Source: Paramyrothecium sp. XJ0827 (Eukaryota; Ascomycota; Sordariomycetes; Hypocreales; Stachybotryaceae). Taken from it: a stretch of 64,000 nt of DNA. The translations under genes were made by a program, and so were the position numbers. Of the stretch, positions 55,602 through 64,000 are shown piece by piece. The notes beneath the pieces were generated by a model. The model did no database searches and was not told the origin of the DNA. It saw nothing but the letters and a program-made list of their open reading frames with translations. The DNA lies in the NCBI GenBank assembly GCA_020881915.1, contig JAJFPB010000006.1, forward strand, positions 2,666,001 through 2,730,000, written 5' to 3'. Within the stretch, counting starts at the first letter, position 1. Each line of letters starts with the position of its first letter.

Positions 55602-57349
55602 GGAAACTTTTCATGGACATTGTGATAGGCAGGGCAGTCCGGATGGATTAGGCATGATAACGCCATCAGGCCGTAGAAAGTGAAAGACCGAAATACTAGC
55701 TGGAAATTTAACACACTGCCCAATACACGCATTTCATGGTTAGGTTGGCTTTACGGCCTGCATATCACTATGCAGGCCTGTGAGAATATTTATTAACTAC
55801 ATCACATGGTAAGCTTTGTTGGGGAAGAACTCTTCACAGTAAAATTCTACAATCCCATACAGCGAATCAATTACGCTGGAGTGGCTCCTGAATGCCCCGG
55901 ATAACCGCTCATCACGTGAAGGCTATTTTCCCCGCCGAGAATGGTATAACAATCAGTCCAGTTCAAAATCCCAGTAAAATTTTCGGTTTGCAATTGTTGC
56001 GTGATACGGTGTTCAGCAGATTGAATCATATGGGATGGTCATCGCGGAGATTTAGATTATGCATGTAATTCTTTATATCTATATCTTGTTGGGTACACCG
56101 TGCATGAGAGCACTGGATTTCTTCATGTCTCGTCCCTCATCGGCTGCTCGCTGGCAGCGACGTAAAGTGTGAAAAGAGGGGCTAAGATGCCTGTCGTCAT
56201 AATAATACAAGCTCGCTTCGGGGTTTTTTTCTATCCGTCGTGATTCCTCAAAGTGATGTAAAGCCCGCTGTGCGCCACACCAACAAATTTCCCGATCATG
56301 AACAAAAGAAGAAGAAAAAAAAAGGAAAAAGGAAGAACAAAAATAATGAATCGCTCAAGTCGATTAGCAAGTAACACATTAAAGTGAATGGATAAGCAAA
56401 AAGATTCTATGCTAAGCAAAGGGGGATGGGAAGGCAATTTTCAGACATCCGTATAAACGTCCAAATAATAGATAGGCGAACGGACCCAGCCGCGTTTTGA
56501 TCAAGATCGGAGTGTAGCAGTAGCCGAGAAGGCCACTTCTAATTGAAAGAGCTTGCCCGACAGAGCATAGCCGGAGGTGCGCGCCAGCGTGTTCGACATT
56601 ACATCATCGTGAGACATGATCCCAACGATGAAAAGTGAGACGGACACGAATAAACAGGAAGACTGACGTAGCGGACAAAATCGGTTGCTGATAAGAGCCA
56701 GAAAAAAATGACGCTGTATACCCGCGGAGGGGACCAACGACGCGGCGCAAGTTCGGAATGAATAGTCCGGTTATGGTTCTTGGTTATGACATCCGCTCCG
56801 GTGCAGTGCAGCGAGCAAGTTATATCCAAATAGGATCTTTAACGAGATGTGCCATTGTGAATCAATTGGCTCGGTCTGCCGTCGATGATTAGGGGCTGCA
56901 GCAACAGGGTTGTAAATCGAGACTACCACACCCACACCCAACCACCTCACGCCAATGAGCAAGAGGAGTGGAGGGGGGCAGAGGAGGGACCGTCCAAGAA
57001 ATGACATGTCTCGCATGGTAGACCATGTATGACAGGCTTCAGGACCGTTCCCAATGTGGCATCATCGGCATCATCAGCATCATTGGGTGGAGGAGGTGAT
57101 GTCAGTGGATTGAAATTGAATGAGACGCCATGACGTAGGTGTGCATAGGTCCCCATAGTCCCTGCAGGACCCTTGGACCCACAGCCCGCATGGGGTTGGT
57201 CGTGTGAACCCCACTCAGGGTCTCCTCAAGTTGAGCATTGGCCCGCTGCCAAGCACCACCCACGCCTGATAGTACGACGCGGAGACTTCCGGCATTGCAC
57301 GTCATAGGCATCATAGCCAATTTGGTTGCTCGGGTTCGGTGGCAGCCCA
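55602..57349. other. convergent intergenic region, ARO1 and rpn4-like 3' ends
   Basis: About 1.75 kb between two convergent stop codons. It must hold both 3' UTRs and terminators. A purine-rich tract lies at about 56305-56340 and a CAT/ATC-rich short repeat at 57060-57085. The short frames here have no family features, and I see no gene. Confidence 0.6.
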
Positions 57350-59281
57350 TCACACCCCTCCCCGACGACGGTGCTTGCCGGGTAGTTCCACATCAGGATG
57401 GCAGACCCTGTAATGCCTTGTGAGGGCATCCGCACGGCTGAATGTCTTCTCCTCGGTGCACAAGTTGCATCGCACTTTCTGCTTGCGCGCGTTGTGAATA
57501 GTATCCTCGTGTCTGGTGAGGTCATACGGGCGCGAGAATACTGTGTTGCAGGGCTTGCCTGTTCCTGGGTTGATGCGGTCACAACGATGGGGGCCAGCTT
57601 GACTGTTCAGCAGGCTGGATGTCATTCCCACAAGTTCGTGTGGGCGGGGCGCTACAAGACCCTGAGTCTGCCGGTGGCCCTCGCGCTTGTGCTTTTGAAG
57701 TAACGCAGGCGTCTCAAATCGTAAAGTACATCCGTGGTATGTGCATGTGTACGTACCACCTTCAGCCCCTGTGCCCGTAGGCCGTTGGCGGACGACCGGA
57801 GTTGTAGAACCAGATTCCATGGAGCTGGAGCCCGCAGAGCTCAGCCTTGGCGGGGTATCGTGGTTGGGTCCAACCCGGGCAATGAATGGATACTGCTGGG
57901 GAACCTCGATACCAGTAGGTAAGTGGGATGGCAGATAATGGAGCTGTTGATTCGCTCCGCTCTGGCTGACCATGGCAGGCTGTGAACATGAAGCCATGCT
58001 GGTGTCCGGCTGTGAGATGATCTGTTTTGCTAAATCATCCATCTCGTAATTGCTAGACTCCGGTGGGAAAAGAGGAAAGCTGGGTTCGCCACCTTCAGGC
58101 TCAGTAAATTCAAGGATCGCATCCTTTGGGGAGATGGTCTTCGGTGTCTCTGGCTCAACAGCTTGTGTCATCTGCTGGTGATAAAGCTGGGCCTCTTGCT
58201 GCACCTTGTTTTGCTCCCGAATTCGTTGCGCAGAGTTGAAGGGTATGTTGCTCGAGTGCGCTGACACAAAGTCATGGCTAGGGGAAGGAGCCATGGGCGA
58301 ACCAGTACGGAACGGAGATCTGCCACGTGATGCGCTGGATGCTGGAGATTGAGCTGCGCTCAAATGATGGCTGTTGGCAGCATTGATGCGTTGATGAAAG
58401 ATGTCGTTAGTGGGTGAGGTTGTCGTCTGCGACTGAGGTGGAGATGTGGACGTGATTGCGAAGTTGGGGCTGTATAGTTCATCGCTGTACACATCGGTCA
58501 TCGTACGGTCGAGCTTTGGCATGGCACCAAATCCTGCTAAATCTGTTAGTACATGCTTCGAAATGCTAGAACCAGTTGGCACCATACCTCTTCGCCGCCT
58601 GTCAAGCTCGTTTTCACCGGCGGTAGGAGTGGCTGGTGAGTCGCCAGCAATTGAGCTCGCCACAGATGCAGGGTGTGACCGGTTTGCACCGTTGGCAAAA
58701 TCAGGCGCGGGTAACAATCCACGGTCGCCGCGGGGTTTGCTGTTCGGACCAGGTATCGTGACAGGATATGCCAATTCTGGCATGGCATGGTCAAGACTCT
58801 GGTAGCCAGGGTAGGCGTTCATTGTCTTGGCTAGTTGATAGTACGAGTTGGTGTTGCCGTGGCCAGCGGTGCTGTCGTGCGAATGCATCTCGTTTATGCT
58901 GTCGGAAGCAGAGTCGGTCACTGCAATGTGTGGATTTGACGTGTGATGGTTGAATGGTGAGGCCGGCCCAGTCGTCGAACTCAAGGATGACAAAGATGGT
59001 TCTCGATGGTGAGAGAATCGGTTCAGCTTTGGCGTAAACTGAGCGAGGCTACCCCAGGCATCAGACTGCATGGCGTCGGTGCCCAAATCGTCGAGAAGCG
59101 CAGGCACGGCGCTCGGTTGTGCAGAGAACTGATCGAAGTCCGAGTAGTTCACGAAATCGTGGGGAAGGTTATATGGCTTGTCTTGGTCGAAGGAGTTGTG
59201 TGTGTTGCGTGTGTTGTGTGCGTTGTGTGCGTTCTTGGAGTGCTGTTGTTGATGATATGGTATTTGTGAGAGAGACAGCAT
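57350..59281 (-). CDS. rpn4: Rpn4-like C2H2 transcription factor (proteasome gene regulator)
   Basis: Probable nuclear activator of proteasome genes. From the ATG at 59279-59281 (A at -3) the open frame is 643 residues; a longer frame upstream begins with TTG and is not used. A probable in-frame 51-bp intron (58537-58587; GTATGG, TACTAAC, TTTAG) would give 626 residues, changing the join to RRRRAGFGAMPKL. The N-terminal half is low-complexity (N, H, Q, S, P). Fingers (unspliced numbering): C513/C518/H531/H536; C567/C578/H591/H596 in a segment with FSRPYDLTRHEDTIH; C605/C608/H623/H628 with KTFSRADALTRH. The last two, with their spacing, match the C-terminal DNA-binding region of yeast Rpn4 (YDLTRH and KTFSRLDALTRH). 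The tail is GKHRRRGGV. The Rpn4 name rests on this region only. Confidence 0.8.
   Translation of the reverse strand: MLSLSQIPYHQQQHSKNAHNAHNTRNTHNSFDQDKPYNLPHDFVNYSDFDQFSAQPSAVPALLDDLGTDAMQSDAWGSLAQFTPKLNRFSHHREPSLSSLSSTTGPASPFNHHTSNPHIAVTDSASDSINEMHSHDSTAGHGNTNSYYQLAKTMNAYPGYQSLDHAMPELAYPVTIPGPNSKPRGDRGLLPAPDFANGANRSHPASVASSIAGDSPATPTAGENELDRRRRGMVPTGSSISKHVLTDLAGFGAMPKLDRTMTDVYSDELYSPNFAITSTSPPQSQTTTSPTNDIFHQRINAANSHHLSAAQSPASSASRGRSPFRTGSPMAPSPSHDFVSAHSSNIPFNSAQRIREQNKVQQEAQLYHQQMTQAVEPETPKTISPKDAILEFTEPEGGEPSFPLFPPESSNYEMDDLAKQIISQPDTSMASCSQPAMVSQSGANQQLHYLPSHLPTGIEVPQQYPFIARVGPNHDTPPRLSSAGSSSMESGSTTPVVRQRPTGTGAEGGTYTCTYHGCTLRFETPALLQKHKREGHRQTQGLVAPRPHELVGMTSSLLNSQAGPHRCDRINPGTGKPCNTVFSRPYDLTRHEDTIHNARKQKVRCNLCTEEKTFSRADALTRHYRVCHPDVELPGKHRRRGGV
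58537..58587 (-). other. probable in-frame intron of the rpn4-like gene
   Basis: On the minus strand: donor GTATGG, perfect branch site TACTAAC, acceptor TTTAG. The length of 51 bp (or 54 bp with the CAG 3 bp further on) keeps the frame and contains no stop, so a plain ORF search misses it. Confidence 0.75.
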
Positions 59282-62200
59282 GATGGAAAAGAACAAGATA
59301 GAAGATGGTTTAAGGTTTTGGCTCTCAGAATGGGCAGGTGGTGGCAAACCGTCGAGGACATATGGTCTTTATAAGCCAAGGTGCCAGAGCAGGCCCCGGC
59401 AGGACCGGCGCAATGCCGAGTGACGGATAGACTGCAAAGTGCGAAAGCCAGGATTAAGGCCGGGCCCACACCTCCCTTCACAGCATGACAAGGGTAGGAT
59501 CGAGCACACACCACTTGGGGTCGGTACGTACTCAGCCCGTACGTCAGGTACCTACCAGAAGGTACGGTAACGTCGCTGTGTTGAGCAATGCTGACCCACC
59601 CATTACCAAGTTCGCAGCGTGTCCCAGGCCGAGACACATGGCCCACCTAGGGAGGTACCTGTTCGATCGCTGCACCTTCGCTGTAGGTACCTACTGTACC
59701 TTAGACACCAGCTTGGATCTGATGAGAAGGAACTCCTTCTCCGTCCCTAGCTCGCTGCTCCATCCATGACCTAATAGCTGCCTCTCCGTTGTGTCGGCTC
59801 ACACTGCTGTCATCGGGACTGCAGAGAGTCACACGCGCTTAGAGCACTGCGCCATCACTCGGTTTCGCGTACTGTGACAGGCAGGACGGTAGGCGTGTGT
59901 GCTGTGCTGCGTAAAAGCGATGACTGAGGACGTCCTCGCTCTTTCGGCAGTGTTCCGCGCGCTTCGGTCTGCGCAGTCATGTGGCAGCCAGCGCTCACGG
60001 AATGGCGAGCCCCCCTCTAACTAACGACAATGGTCGTTTCCATGCTCCTGGCTACGCAACGCGCAATACGCAATGCTTTTGGCTTTGCCGCAATTGAGGT
60101 TCCGGAGCCTTTGCACCGACCTCCATTGTCACCGACTGCACCCTCCGTGAATGACGGGGCCCCGATTCCATCGTCTTTGTCAATGACCTCAGTTTGGTGA
60201 ACTGCGTGACTCTACCTGTACTTGGGCCCTCGCTTTTTTAGGGGTACAGTACCGCTGGAGGTTGGTACCGGTACCGAAAAAGAAAAAAGGGAAAAGAAGG
60301 GTCATGAAAAGTGGGAACGGGATCGTGACGTAGGCTAGCACTGTCGATCGCGCTCTGATTCACCCATCTCTGGCCCCTCCCCTGCTCAGCGGAAGAACCG
60401 CGCACAGCCACGGCTGGCTCAGCAAAGCCCCAGATTCCAAAGCGTTTCTGCCACATTCTGTTCTATCGTAATCCCAACACGCAGGGAAGCCAACGACAGG
60501 AACGTATCGTTTCTTCATTTGTCAGCCCCACCCCTTCCTAAATAAGGCACAGTACTTGCTTTCGCGTGCAGAGTCATGCAACCTCGCCGATTTCTCCATC
60601 TCTGACTTACTTGCCTTACTGCATGTTAATCGGAGTTAATCTATGATGCGCTATGCCCTACGACCTACTAAAACCCGTACACTGTATTCGTACCTTGAGG
60701 AGGTAGTGTACGTTACAATCATCCACTGAGTTTACACTGGGTAGGATTATTTGGCTCCCTACTTCCTTATGCGTGCCAAGTTGCTCAGTATGGTTCTAGG
60801 CCTTCATAGCCCCTGCGAAAATGCAAACATCGCTACTGCACCCGTAGGTGAGAAGAATCCAGAACAAAGGTCATACGACCTTGAGCGCTGCCAAGGGTGA
60901 ATCACTTTGTGCTTCGCTTGACTAGCCTAGATCGCAGACAGACTTTTTGTCAATTCGACTCACCTGCTGGAAATCAGGTGGTAAGGATTTTTAGTGCAAC
61001 CGGCAGCCGCCGGCATTACCGTCGAGCTGGGATCACAATGCTGCATACCTATTATCGTGCGGATTCCGACCATGGTCGCGACCGAGTCTTACACAAGTGG
61101 GCCTTTCGGCCGATAGACTGAGGCTTGTCTATTGTCTCTGAATGAGGGACGACCGGTAAACGCAATGGCATTGGAGATGGAAATGGAAAAGATCGCGTGT
61201 TAGCAGACGCCGGGAGAAGAAATTAGAGAACACATATTTCAGCGTCACATTTAGGTAGAGAGTTCGTTCCAGAAGGCTGTACGTAGTTGCACTCAGGTTT
61301 ACGTACATTTGGGTCTTCTATTAATCACGATATGGAAATCCTAGCACGACCGATCCCGAAAGTTGTAACACAGGAGTAGCCTTCACCAAGATCGTGATCT
61401 GTCGCAGCCCAACAAATTCGAGGTTGCATGGGAAGAGGAGACCTCAGCCGCATGGCTGCAAGAGTTTTCGGGATGTTCCATGTCTCCCGTGTTCCCTTCG
61501 TAGCTGGTATTGACTTCGTTGGTAAGCTTGGCTCGAGGCACCTTGGGTGAGATCTGTAAGCGGGTCCGCGACACGGGTTTTTCGTCTACGTTGAATCCGA
61601 ACCGAGCGCATCGGGCAAGCCGAGAGTCTCGGTTGTGGGTAGCTTCGGAGGTGTGGGGCCCGGCAACCAATGAAATTCATTCTCGAGCCTGCTTAGCCAC
61701 GCATGTGAGGCTTGACAGCGGCAGGTTGTCAGGCCGAAAAGAGTCCAGATCTGCTTGGCTCGCTGCCAGTCTGCACGATTGATTAGCGAGGTCAACAGAG
61801 GACCAGAAAAAATTTTCAAGCTGCCGGAATGGCACGAAATAGAGCCAAGAGCAAGGGAGTGACAATGGCGCTGTCACCCTCGCCAGGGTCTGACCTCGAT
61901 ATTATCAATCTGGTCCGTATTATGCCCGATGGCTTTCGTCTACATGCGCCTCAGTACCTGTACCAACGGAGCTGATGCTCAACCGTTCGGAGAAGAGTCG
62001 GAGCATGTCCGATAAACATCCGTGCTGTGCTCTTACCTTGCCCTGGCATCATTCTTCCCACGTGCTTTGCAGATTCCCTTCTTGAGGTCCAAATGGCAAT
62101 ACAGGCCAAGTCCACCATCGTTTTATTTGCTGGATAACTATCTTGTCCTACAGTTCTCAGCTTGCGTCTCCCAAACAATCTTGTGCTTTGTCCAGGCGAG

Positions 62201-63849
62201 TGTGACGCGCGACATCGGACCTTTTTCCTATGGCAGCAAAATTGTTGCATAACGGTGATGGTATTTTTAAATGTGAGGCTTCCGTTGTGGTCATAATTGA
62301 CTCCGTCATTTGAGGGCATAAATATCACCAGTAGTAGATGTCTGGTTTGACGGGATGGCGAACCACGCGATGCTGGCCTGTCGGGGCTAAGGGGTGGCAA
62401 GATTTGCGCCGGCTTTAACACGGGGTCCGGCGGAGGAGTTGCGCCATAGAACGTGGGTGCGCGGTCAACGCGAGAGCCGAGCGATTAGTATCCGTAATCG
62501 TGTTGCGCAAGTACTGCGCCATGCTGCAAAGCGTCCTGCCACGGCTTTAACTCATGCGTCCATTGCCGAGAGCTCACATCCTGCATGTAATGCATTTGCA
62601 TAGGTATTGCGGGTTCCGAGGGGCAATCCATGATCACATGGCTTGTCCTTGAAGTTTACTTAGAGATCACCAGCCTGTGCGAGATCAGGCACACTGCCCC
62701 ACCCATCTCCAGCTTTTAGCGGATCGCCTAGATCTTAAGCCAGCAATAGCCACTATCCTATGCTACCCTGTACACACCCATCTACCTCGGCCCTCGTTGT
62801 TTGCGATCTGGCCTGGGGCAGGCTCTGACTACTATCTTGCGTGGCTTGGTGGAAGTGGCAAACGGAGCTTGGGTTTGACATGCCGGTGCCCTTGGTTTGC
62901 TCCCTTGATGGATATTCATTAAGATCTCGGCAAGGCAGCTACTGTAAGGAACCATAGTCCATCTAGACACCATCGAACCTTGTGGGTGCGGAGATAAGTC
63001 CGTGGCCATGACCACGTGCTCGATGCAATACAACCCAGTCAGCTTATGCGAACCGCGACGCTGGATATGTCGTGTATCACAGGGAAAACGCAAGGGACAA
63101 GCCACTGTGATCAATAACCGCCCACGCATTCGCTTACGTATGATGCCAGTTCCGTATCCAGCGCTTCAAATAGCCAGTCTCGACAAATCCACAATGGCTA
63201 GTGACTCACAGCCTGGACTGTCCCACGGTGGTGATTTCATGGGTGCCTGGAGCAATTGGCCTCGTGATGTTCCCACAGCAGCACCCTCTGTTAGCTTTTC
63301 ATGCCGTGGCAAGATTTTTGGCCGTGGTCGCAGCGCAGCTCTCATTCTCAGTTCGTCATGACAGCAAGACGGAATGCCGATGTGGATGAGTAGTGTGCTT
63401 TGCAGGAACGAAGCAGAAACGAGTGTCATAGCGATGTGGCGAGTAGTATGCAACAGCGCCCAGGGATTCGGGAGTAACGGACAGGGCGTTGGGCATTGCT
63501 GATTTGGCGGGAGTTGTCCGGCTCTACGTGTCTATGCACCGCGTCGCCGTTGAATGTGGGTCGGGCGCGAGGAGGACTAACATGGTCACATAACAATGCA
63601 ACGGACAAATCAAATGTGCGTCCCAGCGTCAAAGGCGGGAGTGTATTGAAGGACTTAATGCATGAGCAGCGGCGACTTCTCAACCGCAGAGTCAATTACT
63701 CCAAATGTAATAGCCGTTTCCCTTATGATACAGAACACCCAAAAGCAAGACCAGATACCGTAGTCATCGTAAACACCCACGCGAGCCTACGCGCGTCGCC
63801 GCCACGCGTGCAAACAAGACAGAATTCATAACACATGCAATAAACACGC
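59282..63849. other. long intergenic region between rpn4-like gene and histone H4
   Basis: About 4.6 kb of balanced composition. It holds the rpn4-like promoter and the H4 3' flank. GTACC/GGTACC-type motifs cluster at 59520-59700. Many short frames on both strands (largest about 156 residues at 61951-62421, minus) show no domain, biased composition or convincing intron grammar, and I call none. A long 5' leader for the rpn4-like gene, or an unrecognised non-coding transcript, could fit. Confidence 0.5.
59340..59348 (+). promoter_or_regulatory. PACE element, Rpn4 binding site, upstream of rpn4-like gene
   Basis: GGTGGCAAA is an exact match to the proteasome-associated control element bound by Rpn4. 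Its near edge is 58 bp before the first base of the start codon, in the promoter or 5' UTR. The site is in reverse orientation relative to the gene. It suggests autoregulation. Confidence 0.65.
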
Positions 63850-64000
63850 TTAACCACCGAAACCGTAGAGGGTGCGGCCCTGGCGCTTGAGGGCGTAGAC
63901 GACGTCCAGCGACGTGACAGTCTTGCGCTTGGCGTGCTCAGTGTAGGTGACGGCGTCGCGAATGACACCCTCGAGGAAGGTCTTGAGGACGGTGCGGGTC
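63850..64000 (-). CDS. histone H4, C-terminal 49 residues (cut by window end)
   Basis: Core nucleosome histone. The minus strand gives [20 protein letters not shown], then [20 protein letters not shown], then GRTLYGFGG and a TAA stop (63850-63852). This is the universally conserved H4 C-terminal half, including the alpha-2/alpha-3 region of the histone fold. The 5' half lies beyond the right edge. No intron interrupts the visible part. In many ascomycetes an H3 gene lies divergently upstream, which cannot be checked here. Confidence 0.98.
   Translation of the reverse strand, partial: TRTVLKTFLEGVIRDAVTYTEHAKRKTVTSLDVVYALKRQGRTLYGFGG

Noticed and set aside
59282..59347. 22-residue N-terminal extension of the rpn4-like protein
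   Set aside because: It starts with TTG rather than ATG and covers the PACE site. The ATG at 59279-59281 has a good context.
61951..62421. 156-residue minus-strand frame between the rpn4-like gene and H4
   Set aside because: No domain, no signal sequence, arbitrary composition, and overlapping frames of similar quality on both strands.

Overview
The window is a piece of a filamentous ascomycete (Pezizomycotina) chromosome with two sharply different compartments. Positions 1 to about 50,220 are a very AT-rich, almost gene-free block. It is built of transposons, many of them scarred by C-to-T and G-to-A changes of the kind made by repeat-induced point mutation (RIP). From about 50,222 to the end the composition becomes balanced and ordinary housekeeping genes appear: the pentafunctional shikimate-pathway gene ARO1 (plus strand), an Rpn4-like C2H2 proteasome regulator (minus strand, convergent with ARO1), and the 3' end of a histone H4 gene (minus strand, cut by the window edge). 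Short spliceosomal introns (GT...TACTAAC...AG) and the gene families fit a Pezizomycotina genome. I cannot name the species.

The AT-rich block is dominated by one clan of hAT elements that share the terminal inverted repeat CAGGCTTGGGAA...TTCCCAAGCCTG and make 8-bp target-site duplications (TSDs). The key element (hAT-A, 8435-13813) is complete. It has matching TIRs, a perfect TSD (CTATTACT), arrays of GTTAAC palindromes just inside the TIRs, 188-bp tandem repeats in opposite orientation at the two sides, and an 11-exon transposase gene of 786 codons. That gene is open except for three stop codons, all in the BED zinc-finger exon. A second lineage (hAT-B, about 36020-41612) is a degraded full-length element with a MITE inserted in exon 4. 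Partial copies of A lie at 1-1783 and 14090-15856, and a partial B copy at 1784-4188. The first A copy sits inside that B copy.

Twelve short non-autonomous elements (103-542 bp) with the same TIRs are mapped here. Ten have a perfect 8-bp TSD and two have an imperfect one. They fall into groups by the bases flanking the GTTAAC core: TTAGTTAACTAA, GTAGTTAACTAC, GGTTAACC, AGGTTAACCT and CTAGTTAACTAG. This looks like a set of transposase-recognition types with a shared outer TIR and diverged inner binding sites. It is the most unusual system in the window.

Other contents of the block are a TA-flanked MITE with 18-bp repeats in its TIR (34964-35637), RIP-ruined retroelement sequence including a recognisable Ty3/Gypsy integrase tail (minus strand, about 23.64-23.85 kb), a dispersed LTR-like repeat in both orientations, extreme AT minisatellites near 43 kb, and small GC-rich islands (20.5-21.3, 21.8-22.2 and 24.3-25.4 kb). 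One island may hold a small two-exon gene.

In the gene-rich part, an exact PACE site (GGTGGCAAA) lies 59 bp upstream of the Rpn4-like start codon, suggesting autoregulation. The Rpn4-like reading frame also hides a probable in-frame 51-bp intron. The last 22 residues of ARO1 are on a tiny second exon.
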